Source of the DNA: Rhodococcus_G sp042754225
GTDB taxonomy: Bacteria; Actinomycetota; Actinomycetes; Mycobacteriales; Mycobacteriaceae
Length of the DNA: 64,000 nt
NCBI RefSeq assembly: GCF_042754225.1
Contig: NZ_JBHZAH010000009.1
Location: 19,853 to 83,852, forward strand
Direction of reading: 5' to 3'
In this document: in pieces, positions 8,921-17,361 of the stretch
Numbering within the stretch: position 1 is the stretch's first letter
How the letters are laid out: each line of letters begins with the position of its first letter
Position numbers and translations under genes: made by a program
The notes under the pieces: model-generated
Told to the model about the DNA's origin: nothing
The model's input: only the letters and a program-made list of their open reading frames with translations
Database searches by the model: none

Positions 8921-9669
8921 CAGTTCCCGTGCGTGATCGCAGTGGTGCGTCGACCGTTCGGCCGAAGGTGCACGGCCGCGCGCCCGCGACCATCCCGTCA
9001 CGGTCGAACGCCCCCGCCAAGTCCGCGAAGAAGACTGCCGCTCAGCGGGCCTACGCCAAGCGCAGCCAGCGTGCGTCGACCGACAACGCGGCGGAGGTCG
9101 TCAAGCGGGGCTCGTTCAAGGCGCGGATTCCGTTCGTCGCCAGCATCATCGGGCTGCTGTCCGTCGGCCTGGCAGTGACGCTCCTGCTGACCACCCGCGC
9201 GGCGGAGGACTCGTACAAGCTCAGCGCGGCGAAGGCACACAACCAGAGCCTGATCGAGCAGCGGGCCGCGCTCGAGCGCGACTACCAGACCGCGACGTCC
9301 GCGCCGGAGCTCGCCCGCAAGGCCGCCGACCTCGGCATGATCCCGGCCAAGGACGTCGCCCGACTCGTCGTCGACGACCGCGGCGGGGTTCAGGTCGTCG
9401 GCAAGCCGACCCCGGCGCAGGGCGCACCGGTGCCGCCGCTGAACAAGCAGCCCGGCAACACCCAGGCGAACGCCGGTCGCCCGGTCGCCAACCCGGCCTC
9501 GCCTGCGCAGACGGCGCGCGCAGGCGCCCCGACGACCGGGGCGTCGCGCCCCGGCGCGCCGCTGGCAGCCAATCAGCCGCTACTGCCCTCGCAGGGTGAA
9601 CAATTGGTTCCCATGAACCAGCCCCGCACGACCTCGGGACAGGCAGGTAGCGCGGGCGGTCAGCGGTGA
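8917..9669 (+). CDS. ftsL: Cell division protein FtsL-like
   Basis: 250 residues. A long basic cytoplasmic N-terminus (1-68, rich in Arg, Lys and Ala) precedes one transmembrane helix (about 70-92), an extracytoplasmic coiled coil (about 95-128) with ELARKAADLGMIPA, and a long Pro/Ala/Gln-rich tail. Single-pass topology, gene position between rsmH and pbpB and the ELA..A..LGM motif identify the FtsL role: with FtsQ and FtsB it forms the complex that activates FtsW/FtsI. The extended low-complexity tail is longer than in enteric FtsL but is common in mycolic-acid actinobacteria. Both ends overlap their neighbours by four bases. Confidence 0.85.
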   Translation: MTVPVRDRSGASTVRPKVHGRAPATIPSRSNAPAKSAKKTAAQRAYAKRSQRASTDNAAEVVKRGSFKARIPFVASIIGLLSVGLAVTLLLTTRAAEDSYKLSAAKAHNQSLIEQRAALERDYQTATSAPELARKAADLGMIPAKDVARLVVDDRGGVQVVGKPTPAQGAPVPPLNKQPGNTQANAGRPVANPASPAQTARAGAPTTGASRPGAPLAANQPLLPSQGEQLVPMNQPRTTSGQAGSAGGQR

Positions 9670-11537
9670 CCCGAGGTCCCTCCGCTGCTCCACCCCGCAT
9701 ACGTCCGGCCCAGCGCGGTACCGCCCGACCCAAGGACACCTCGTCCTTCCGGTTCCGGTACCGCACGGGCCGGATCGGCATGTTCGTCGTACTCGGCATC
9801 GCGGTGCTCCAGCTGATGTGGATCATGGGCGTCAAGGCGCCAGCGCTGTCCGCGGAGGCCGCCAACCAGCGTTCCACCACGATGATCGAACCCGCCACCC
9901 GCGGATCCATCACCGACCGGCACGGTAACCCGATCGCGTTCACCATGGAGGCGAAGGCGCTGACCTTCCAGCCGCCCAAGGTGCGCAAGGAGATCGAGGA
10001 GGCGGCGAAGAAGGCGGGCAAGGATGCCAAGGTCGACGATCGGCTCGCCGCCATCGCCAAGGGCATTCACGACAAGCTCGGCGACAGCGCTCCCGAGAAG
10101 GACGTGCTCGCCAAGCTGAAGAGCAAGGAGACCTTCGAGTACCTGGCGCGCAGTGTCGACCCGAACGTGGCGGCCAAGATCGTCGACGACTTCCCGGAGG
10201 TCGGTCTCGAGCGTCAGGACATCCGCGAGTACCCCGGCGGCGCGCTGGCCGCGAACATGGTCGGCGCGACCGGCTGGAACGGTCACGGACTGCTCGGCCT
10301 CGAGGACTCGATGGACTCGACCCTGGCGGGCACCGACGGTTCGCAGACCTACGACCGCGGCTCTGACGGCGCCGTCATCCCGGGCAGCTGGCGCGACAAG
10401 CAGCCTGCCGTCAACGGGTCGGGCGTCGAGCTGACCATCGATTCCGACCTGCAGTACTACGTGCAGCAGCAGGTCCAGCAGGCCAAGGACCTCTCCGGCG
10501 CGAAGAACGCGTCCGCGGTGGTGCTGGACTCGCACACCGGCGAGGTGCTGGCGATGTCCAACGACAACACCTTCAACCCGGCCGTCGGCGTGGGCAACAA
10601 CCCCAAGGCCGAGATGGGAAACCTGCCGGTCAGTACCCCGTTCGAGCCGGGCTCGGTGAACAAGATCGTCACCGCCGCCGCCGCGATCGAGTACGGGCTC
10701 ACCAAACCCGACGAGGTCCTGCAGGTTCCGGGCTCGATCCAGATGGCGGGCGTGTCGGTCAAGGACGCCTGGGCCCACGGGGTCGCGCCGTACACCACGA
10801 CCGGTGTCTTCGGGAAGTCGTCCAACGTCGGGACCCTGATGCTCGCGCAGCGGGTGGGGGAGGACCGGTACGCCGACATGCTCGGCCGGTTCGGGCTCGG
10901 CCAGCGCACCGACGTCGGGTTGCCCGGCGAGAGCGCGGGCGACGTGCCCAGCCGCGACCAGTGGTCGGGCGGCACCTTCGCGAACCTGCCCATCGGACAG
11001 GGCCTTTCGATGACCCTGCTGCAGATGACCGGCATGTACCAGGCGATCGCCAACGACGGGGTCCGGATTCCGCCACGGATCGTGCGGGCCACCGTCGACG
11101 CCGACGGCAACCGCACGGAGACGACGACACCGGACACTGTCCAGGTGGTGAGCGCGCAGACCGCGGCCACCGTGCGGAACATGTTCCGCGCGGTCACCCA
11201 GCGCGACCCGATGGGGTACCAGCAGGGCACCGGCGCCTCGGCGGGCGTCGAGGGGTACCAGGTGAGCGGCAAGACCGGCACCGCGCAGCAGGTCGACCCC
11301 GCCTGCAAGTGCTACTCGAACTCGAATTACTGGATCACGTTCGCCGGCATCGCGCCCGCCGACAATCCGCGCTTCGTGATCGGCATCATGCTCGACGCCC
11401 CGCAACGCAGCGCCGACGGGACCGGCGGCATGTCCGCGGCCCCGCTGTTCCACAGCATCGCGTCGTGGATGCTGCAGCGGGACAAGGTCCCGCTGTCCGC
11501 CGATCCGGGCCCCCGCCTGGTGCTCCAGGCGGACTGA
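9666..11537 (+). CDS. ftsI: Septal peptidoglycan transpeptidase PbpB (FtsI, class B PBP3)
   Basis: 623 residues from GTG 9666, overlapping ftsL (GTGA). A basic N-terminus and one transmembrane anchor (about 37-56) precede the PBP dimerisation domain (RGSITDRHGNPIA at 79-91; ALAANMVGATGWNGHGLLGLE near 193) and the transpeptidase domain. The active site is complete: SVNK with nucleophile Ser330, SSN at 385-387 and KTG at 536-538. It cross-links septal peptidoglycan from lipid II polymerised by FtsW. A Cys-containing loop (DPACKCYSNS, about 544-553) follows the KTG strand; paired cysteines near here also occur in mycobacterial PbpB. The gap to murE is 110 bases and contains a short GTCCCC/GGGGAC hairpin (11548-11562). 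Confidence 0.96.
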   Translation: MTRGPSAAPPRIRPAQRGTARPKDTSSFRFRYRTGRIGMFVVLGIAVLQLMWIMGVKAPALSAEAANQRSTTMIEPATRGSITDRHGNPIAFTMEAKALTFQPPKVRKEIEEAAKKAGKDAKVDDRLAAIAKGIHDKLGDSAPEKDVLAKLKSKETFEYLARSVDPNVAAKIVDDFPEVGLERQDIREYPGGALAANMVGATGWNGHGLLGLEDSMDSTLAGTDGSQTYDRGSDGAVIPGSWRDKQPAVNGSGVELTIDSDLQYYVQQQVQQAKDLSGAKNASAVVLDSHTGEVLAMSNDNTFNPAVGVGNNPKAEMGNLPVSTPFEPGSVNKIVTAAAAIEYGLTKPDEVLQVPGSIQMAGVSVKDAWAHGVAPYTTTGVFGKSSNVGTLMLAQRVGEDRYADMLGRFGLGQRTDVGLPGESAGDVPSRDQWSGGTFANLPIGQGLSMTLLQMTGMYQAIANDGVRIPPRIVRATVDADGNRTETTTPDTVQVVSAQTAATVRNMFRAVTQRDPMGYQQGTGASAGVEGYQVSGKTGTAQQVDPACKCYSNSNYWITFAGIAPADNPRFVIGIMLDAPQRSADGTGGMSAAPLFHSIASWMLQRDKVPLSADPGPRLVLQAD

Positions 11538-11647
11538 CACACGCCGAGTCCCCGTCGGGGACCGTCCGCCGGTAACCTGACACGTCGGCTTGCGACCGTG
11601 GCGTGCACCGCCATCGAAACCGAATTCTCGAGAGGAGTCACCTGCCC

Positions 11648-13267
11648 GTGCATGGGACCACTGCTCCGCAGCACGCGAACGGGCCGGGTGGCCTGCGACC
11701 GGCGCACCCGCCGACCACCGAGGTCGCGGCGCTGGCGGACCTGATCGGTGCCGACCTCCGCTGGCTCGGGGAGCCGGCCGAGGGTTCGACGGTCACCGGC
11801 GTGGAACTGCGGGCCCAGGGCATCGAACCGGGCGACCTGTTCGCGGCGCTGCCGGGGGCACGGGCGCACGGCGCCGAGTTCGCCGCCACCGCCCTCGAGC
11901 GGGGTGCCACCGCGGTGCTCACCGACGAGGCCGGCGTGGCCGTACTCGCGAAGGCCCAGGTCCAGGGGCCGGTCGGGGTGCTGGTGCACCCGAATCCGCG
12001 GGCGGTACTCGGCACCGTGTCCGCGACGATCTACGGCAATCCCTCCGAGCGACTGCAGGTCGTCGGGATCACCGGCACCTCAGGCAAGACCACCACCTCG
12101 TACCTCGTCGAGGCGGGACTGACCGCCGCCGGCCGGCGCGCCGGTCTCGTCGGCACGATCGAGACCCGCATCGACGGTCGCCGGGTGCCGAGTGCGCTGA
12201 CCACGCCGGAGGCGCCGCAACTGCACGCGCTGTTCGCGGCGATGCTCGAACGCGGCATCGACACCGTGGTGATGGAGGTGTCGAGTCACGCGCTCGCGCT
12301 CGGCAGGGTCGACGGCACCCACTTCGCGATCGGCGCCTTCACCAACCTTTCGCAGGACCACCTGGACTTCCACACCGATCTCGACGACTACTTCTCGGCG
12401 AAGGCGCGACTGTTCGCGCCGAGCTCGACCGTCCACGCGCAGCGCGCGGTGGTCTGCGTCGACGACGAGTGGGGCCGGCGGATGGCCGAGGTCGCCGAGC
12501 AGGCAACCACGGTGTCGACGACCGGTCCGGCCGACTGGACGGCCGCCGAGATCGAGGCCACCGACGACGGCTCGCAGCAGTTCGTCGCGACCGCGCCGGA
12601 CGGCTCCGCGCGACGCGTCGGACTGCGACTGCCCGGCCGGTACAACGTTGCCAACGCCCTGCTCGCTCTCGCCACGCTGGAGGCCTGCGGGGTCGACGTG
12701 GACCGGGCCGTGGACGGCATCGGGTCGGTGGACGTGCCCGGCCGGGTGCAGCGCGTCGAACGCGGCCAGGACTTCCTCGCGGTGGTGGACTACGCCCACA
12801 AGCCTGCCGCGCTCGAGGCCGTGATCGCGACGCTGCGCGGGCAGACCCGGGGCCGTGTCGCGGTGGTCGTCGGCGCTGGCGGCGACCGGGACCAGGGCAA
12901 GAGGCCGATGATGGGCGAGGTCAGCGCGCGAGGCGCCGACCTCGTCGTGGTCACCGACGACAATCCGCGCACCGAGGACCCGGCGACCATCCGGGCGTCG
13001 GTGCGCGCGGGCGCGCTGGGCGTGCCTGCGGACCAGCGGGCCGAGGTCCGCGAGTTCGCGGACCGCGCGGCGGCCATCGCCGACGCGGTGCGATGGGCGG
13101 CGGCCGGGGACGTCGTCCTCGTCGCAGGCAAGGGACACGAGATCGGGCAGGAGATCAACGGGGTGAAGTACCCATTCGACGACCGCGAGGTCCTCGCGGC
13201 GGCCATCGACGACGTGCTCGGAGGTGGCTTCCCGGGCGAGCGAAGCGACGGGGGAGTTTCGCTGTGA
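11648..13267 (+). CDS. murE: UDP-N-acetylmuramoyl-tripeptide synthetase MurE (meso-DAP adding)
   Basis: 539 residues from GTG 11648, chosen over the in-frame GTG 11603 because AGGAG (11633-11637) sits ten bases upstream and the family N-terminus needs no more. The Mur ligase order is present: N-terminal UDP-binding domain (VTGVELRAQGIEPGDLFAAL), P-loop GTSGKTTT with Lys147, a central domain with MEVSSHAL and NLSQDHLDFH, then C-terminal VVDYAHKPAALE and VVVGAGGDRDQGKRP. DNPR at 438-441 is the signature of enzymes that add meso-diaminopimelate, matching the DAP cell wall of this group. The stop overlaps murF by four bases. Confidence 0.96.
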   Translation: MHGTTAPQHANGPGGLRPAHPPTTEVAALADLIGADLRWLGEPAEGSTVTGVELRAQGIEPGDLFAALPGARAHGAEFAATALERGATAVLTDEAGVAVLAKAQVQGPVGVLVHPNPRAVLGTVSATIYGNPSERLQVVGITGTSGKTTTSYLVEAGLTAAGRRAGLVGTIETRIDGRRVPSALTTPEAPQLHALFAAMLERGIDTVVMEVSSHALALGRVDGTHFAIGAFTNLSQDHLDFHTDLDDYFSAKARLFAPSSTVHAQRAVVCVDDEWGRRMAEVAEQATTVSTTGPADWTAAEIEATDDGSQQFVATAPDGSARRVGLRLPGRYNVANALLALATLEACGVDVDRAVDGIGSVDVPGRVQRVERGQDFLAVVDYAHKPAALEAVIATLRGQTRGRVAVVVGAGGDRDQGKRPMMGEVSARGADLVVVTDDNPRTEDPATIRASVRAGALGVPADQRAEVREFADRAAAIADAVRWAAAGDVVLVAGKGHEIGQEINGVKYPFDDREVLAAAIDDVLGGGFPGERSDGGVSL

Positions 13268-14769
13268 TCCCCATGAGCCTGGCCCGGATCGCCGAGATCG
13301 TCGGCGGCACCCTGCACGACGTGCCGGACCCCGACGCCGTCGTGACCGGAACCGTCGAGTTCGACTCCCGCCAGGTCACCCCCGGCGGGCTGTTCCTGGC
13401 CCTGCCGGGCGCCCGCGTCGACGGGCACGAGCACGCTTCGTCCGCCGTAGCGGCCGGCGCCATCGCGGTGCTCGCGGCCCGCCCCGTCGGGGTGCCCGCG
13501 ATCGTGGTGACGCCGCTGCCGCCCGTCGAGACGAACGCGATGGCCCTCGAGCACGACACCGACGGTTCCGGTGCCGCCGTGCTTGCGGCGCTGGCGAAGC
13601 TGGCGACCGCGGTCACCACCGAACTGACGGCCGCCGGCCTCACCGTCGTCGGCGTCACCGGTTCGTCCGGGAAGACCTCGACCAAGGACCTGCTCGCCGC
13701 GGTGCTGAGCCCGCTCGGGGCGGTCGTCGCACCGCCCGGGTCCTTCAACAACGAACTGGGCCACCCGTGGACGGCGTTGCGCGCCGACGCCGGCACCGAC
13801 TACCTCGTGCTCGAGCTGTCCGCCCGCGGCATCGGACACGTCGCCGCGCTCGCGGAGTCGGTGCCGCCGCGGATCGGCGTGGTCCTCAACGTCGGCACCG
13901 CGCACCTCGGCGAGTTCGGCTCGCAGGACGCGATCGCACAGGCGAAGGGCGAACTGGTCGAAGCGCTTCCGCCCGCCGATCGGGGCGGCGTCGCGGTGCT
14001 CAACGCGGACGATCGGCTCGTGGCGGCGATGGCCACCCGCACCCGGGCACGCGTCGTGCTGGTCGGGCAGTCGGGCAATGCGGACGTGCGCGCGGTCGAC
14101 GTGCGGCTCGACGACCAGGCCCGCGCGAGTTTCACGCTCGTCACTGTCGACGGTTCGGTGGACGTGCGGCTCGCCGTGCACGGCGAGCACCAGGTCGGCA
14201 ACGCGCTGGCCGCCGCCGCGGTGGCGCTCGAGTGCGGCGCGAGTCTCGACCAGGCCGCGGCGGCGCTCGGCCAGGCCCGTGCGGTCTCGGCCAAGCGGAT
14301 GGACGTGCGCACCCGTGCCGACGGTGTCACCGTGATCAACGACTCCTACAACGCGAACCCCGACTCGATGCGGGCCGCGCTCAAGGCGCTGGTGACCATG
14401 AGCCGGTCCGGCGGGGGCGCACCGCGCCGCACGTGGGCCGTGCTCGGGGAAATGGCCGAACTCGGGCCGGAGTCGGTGATCGAGCACGACGCCATCGGTC
14501 GGCTGCTGGTCCGCCTCGACGTGACGCGGCTGATCGTGGTCGGCACCGGCCGGCCCCTGCGCGGCATGCATCAGGGCGCCGTCATGGAAGGTTCGTGGGG
14601 TGAGGAGTCGATGCTCGTTCCCGACGCCGAGGCGGCTCTCGCGGTGCTGCGCGCCGAGGTGAGCGGTGACGACATCGTGCTCGTGAAGGCGTCGCAGTCG
14701 GTGGGGCTGTGGACCGTGGCCGACGCACTGCTGGCAGATCAGACGGAAACTTCGGAGGCGAACCAGTGA
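13264..14769 (+). CDS. murF: UDP-N-acetylmuramoyl-tripeptide--D-alanyl-D-alanine ligase MurF
   Basis: 501 residues from GTG 13264 (GTGA overlap with murE); ATG 13273 is a possible internal start but would lose the coupling. MurF adds D-Ala-D-Ala to complete the UDP-MurNAc pentapeptide. Visible features are TGTVEFDSRQVTPGGLFLAL, the P-loop VTGSSGKTST with Lys137, FNNELGHPWTALRA, IGVVLNVGTAHLGEFGS and the C-terminal VINDSYNANPDSMRAAL and WAVLGEMAELG. All substrate-binding blocks are intact. A much longer open frame in the same phase runs back across murE; it is a shadow and should be ignored. mraY follows with a GTGA overlap. Confidence 0.96.
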   Translation: MIPMSLARIAEIVGGTLHDVPDPDAVVTGTVEFDSRQVTPGGLFLALPGARVDGHEHASSAVAAGAIAVLAARPVGVPAIVVTPLPPVETNAMALEHDTDGSGAAVLAALAKLATAVTTELTAAGLTVVGVTGSSGKTSTKDLLAAVLSPLGAVVAPPGSFNNELGHPWTALRADAGTDYLVLELSARGIGHVAALAESVPPRIGVVLNVGTAHLGEFGSQDAIAQAKGELVEALPPADRGGVAVLNADDRLVAAMATRTRARVVLVGQSGNADVRAVDVRLDDQARASFTLVTVDGSVDVRLAVHGEHQVGNALAAAAVALECGASLDQAAAALGQARAVSAKRMDVRTRADGVTVINDSYNANPDSMRAALKALVTMSRSGGGAPRRTWAVLGEMAELGPESVIEHDAIGRLLVRLDVTRLIVVGTGRPLRGMHQGAVMEGSWGEESMLVPDAEAALAVLRAEVSGDDIVLVKASQSVGLWTVADALLADQTETSEANQ

Positions 14770-15845
14770 GACAGATCCTCTTCGCGGGAGGCATCGCGCT
14801 GGCGGTCTCCATCCTGCTCACCCCGGTCCTGATCAAGCTGTTCTCCCGTCAGGGCTTCGGCCAGGAGATCCGAGTCGAGGGCCCGGCCAGTCACCAGGCC
14901 AAGCGGGGCACCCCGACGATGGGCGGCGTCGCGATCATCGCGGGCATCTGGGCCGGCTACTGGGGCTCGCACCTGGTCGGCATCGGGTACGACGCCGACG
15001 GCCCGCGCGCCTCCACGCTGCTGGTGCTCGGCCTGACCACGGTGCTCGGCGGTGTCGGTTTCCTCGACGACTTCATCAAGATCCGCAAGCAGCGCAACCT
15101 GGGGCTGAACAAGACCGCCAAGCTGGTCGGCCAGCTCGTCGCGGCGGTGCTGTTCGGCATCCTCGCCCTGCAGTTCCGGGGCGCAACCGGTCTGACGCCG
15201 GGCAGCACGCACCTGTCGTACGTGCGTGACATCACCACCGTCACCATGGGCTCGGTCGTGTTCATCCTGTTCGTGTACCTGCTGGTCAGCGCGTGGTCGA
15301 ACGCGGTGAACCTGACCGACGGCCTCGACGGCCTCGCCGCCGGGTCGATGACGCTGGTGCTCGGCGCCTACACCGTCATCACGTTCTGGCAGTACCGCAA
15401 TGCCTGCGAGACCAACCCCGGCAAGGGCTGCTACGACGTGCGCGACCCGCTCGACCTCGCGCTGATCTGTGCCGCCGCGGCCGGCGCGTGCATCGGCTTC
15501 CTGTGGTGGAATGCGGCGCCCGCGAAGATCTTCATGGGCGACACCGGCTCGCTCGCGCTCGGAGGTCTGCTCGCCGGACTGTCCATCACCACCCGCACCG
15601 AGCTGCTGATGGTCGTCGTCGGCGCACTGTTCGTCGCCGAAGCGGCGTCGGTGGTCGTGCAGGTCGCGGTCTTCCGTTCCAGCCGCAGACGCGTGTTCCG
15701 GATGGCACCGTTCCACCACCACTTCGAACTCGGTGGCTGGGCGGAAACCACGGTGATCATCAGGTTCTGGCTACTCGCGGCCATCGCGTCGGCGGTCGGC
15801 CTCGCGCTGTTCTACAGCGAGTACCTCGCCGTCGTCGGGAACTAG
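14766..15845 (+). CDS. mraY: Phospho-N-acetylmuramoyl-pentapeptide transferase MraY
   Basis: 359 residues, the mycobacterial length, from GTG 14766 overlapping murF. MraY joins UDP-MurNAc-pentapeptide to undecaprenyl (in this group decaprenyl) phosphate to form lipid I. The polytopic protein (about ten helices) shows the cytoplasmic motifs SHQAKRGTPTMGG, FLDDFIK, NAVNLTDGLDGLA with Asp185 and Asp188, and AKIFMGDTGSLALGG, followed by the HHHFE stretch near the C-terminus. All catalytic acidic residues are present. Only four bases separate it from murD. Confidence 0.97.
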   Translation: MRQILFAGGIALAVSILLTPVLIKLFSRQGFGQEIRVEGPASHQAKRGTPTMGGVAIIAGIWAGYWGSHLVGIGYDADGPRASTLLVLGLTTVLGGVGFLDDFIKIRKQRNLGLNKTAKLVGQLVAAVLFGILALQFRGATGLTPGSTHLSYVRDITTVTMGSVVFILFVYLLVSAWSNAVNLTDGLDGLAAGSMTLVLGAYTVITFWQYRNACETNPGKGCYDVRDPLDLALICAAAAGACIGFLWWNAAPAKIFMGDTGSLALGGLLAGLSITTRTELLMVVVGALFVAEAASVVVQVAVFRSSRRRVFRMAPFHHHFELGGWAETTVIIRFWLLAAIASAVGLALFYSEYLAVVGN

Positions 15846-15849
15846 CCCG

Positions 15850-17361
15850 GTGGCACTCCAGGATTCGACGCCGTCCCTGCCCGCCGACCTGAGTCGTCTC
15901 GCCGGGCGTGGCGTCCTGGTCGCCGGTGCGCGGGTGTCCGGGCTGGCCCTGATCGCGCCGCTGCGGGACCTCGGCGCCGAGGTCGTCCTCGTGGACGGCG
16001 ACGCGAGCCTGCTCGACGCGGCCGCGAGCGACCACGGGGTCGAGGTGTGCACGCCGGAGCAGGCGATCGCCGACATCTCCCGTTTCGCGCTGGTGGTCAC
16101 CAGCCCGGGCTGGCGGCCCGACGCCCCGGTGCTCGCCGCCGCGGCGGCCGCGACTGTGCCGGTCTGGGGTGACGTCGAGTTCGCCTGGCGACTCGACCGC
16201 GCCGAGGTCTACGGACCCGCCCGCCGGTGGCTGGTGGTGACCGGGACCAACGGCAAGACGACCACCACCTCGATGCTCGAATCGATCGTGCGGGCCGCCG
16301 CAATCCCGTCGGTGGCCTGCGGAAACATCGGCCTGCCGATCACCGACGCGCTGCGCGCCGGGAGCGGCGAGGACGAGTCGCCCCGCAACGAGGTGCTGGC
16401 CGTCGAGCTGTCGAGCTTCCAGCTGCACTGGGCGCCGTCGGTGCACCCGGCCGCGGGCGCGGTGCTCAACATCGCCGAGGACCACCTGGACTGGCACGGC
16501 GGCATGCAGGGCTACATCGACGCCAAGGCGCAGGCGCTGACCGGGGACGTGGCCGTGCTCGGTCTGGACGACCCGGTCGCGGCATCCCTGGGTGACCGTG
16601 GCGGCGCACAGCGCACCGTCGGGTTCCGGCTCGGCGTCCCGACGGCAGGCGAACTCGGCGTCGACGGCGACCGCCTCGTCGACCGGGCCTTCGCCGCCGA
16701 CGAGACCCTCGCCCGCACAGAGGAGATCACCCCTCCGGGACCGGCCGGACTGATGGACGCGCTGGCCGCGGCGGCGCTCGCCAGGTCGATCGGGGTGTCC
16801 CCGGAGGCCGTCCGCGAGGGCCTGCGCTGCTACCAGGTGGGCCCGCACCGGGCGGCACTGGTCGCCGAGGTCGGCGGCGTCACCTACGTCGACGACTCGA
16901 AGGCCACCAACCCGCATGCTGCGCGGGTGTCGATCTTGGCGCACCCGCGCGTGGTCTGGGTGGCCGGCGGACTGCTCAAGGGCGCGAGCGTCGACGAACT
17001 GGTCGCAGAGGTCGCGGACCGACTGGTCGGGGCCGTGCTGCTGGGCCGGGATGCGACGCAGATCGCAGCGGCACTGGCCCGACACGCGCCGCAGGTCCCC
17101 GTGGTCCGCGTCGACCAGGGGCACGATGATCGGGTGACCACGACCGATGCGCCCGACGCCGTCATGGCGCGCGCGGTCGAGTCCGCCGCCGAGATGGCCC
17201 GGCCGGGGGACACCGTGCTGCTCGCGCCTGCGGCGGCCTCGCTCGACATGTTCGCCGACTACGGCCACCGCGGTCGCAGCTTCGCCGACGCCGTGCTGCG
17301 ACTCGACGGGCCGGGTCCGGCCGGAGCGGAGCCCGCGGAGCGACCAGAGAGCGCCGGATGA
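15850..17361 (+). CDS. murD: UDP-N-acetylmuramoyl-L-alanine--D-glutamate ligase MurD
   Basis: 503 residues from GTG 15850. MurD adds D-glutamate to UDP-MurNAc-L-Ala. The Rossmann-like N-domain (VLVAGARVSGLALIAPL) is followed by SPGWRPDAPVL, the ATP P-loop TGTNGKTTTT with Lys136, ELSSFQLHW, LNIAEDHLDWHG and the C-terminal YVDDSKATNPHAA and VWVAGGLLKGASVDEL, then DTVLLAPAAASLDMFADYGHRG. Every Mur ligase block is intact and the length is normal for actinobacteria. The stop overlaps the ftsW ATG. Confidence 0.96.
   Translation: MALQDSTPSLPADLSRLAGRGVLVAGARVSGLALIAPLRDLGAEVVLVDGDASLLDAAASDHGVEVCTPEQAIADISRFALVVTSPGWRPDAPVLAAAAAATVPVWGDVEFAWRLDRAEVYGPARRWLVVTGTNGKTTTTSMLESIVRAAAIPSVACGNIGLPITDALRAGSGEDESPRNEVLAVELSSFQLHWAPSVHPAAGAVLNIAEDHLDWHGGMQGYIDAKAQALTGDVAVLGLDDPVAASLGDRGGAQRTVGFRLGVPTAGELGVDGDRLVDRAFAADETLARTEEITPPGPAGLMDALAAAALARSIGVSPEAVREGLRCYQVGPHRAALVAEVGGVTYVDDSKATNPHAARVSILAHPRVVWVAGGLLKGASVDELVAEVADRLVGAVLLGRDATQIAAALARHAPQVPVVRVDQGHDDRVTTTDAPDAVMARAVESAAEMARPGDTVLLAPAAASLDMFADYGHRGRSFADAVLRLDGPGPAGAEPAERPESAG

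Noticed and set aside
11590..13263. 1059-residue open frame continuing upstream of murF
   Set aside because: It is the GC-rich shadow of murE in another phase; homology to MurF begins only at 13264, where a GTGA overlap gives a normal start.
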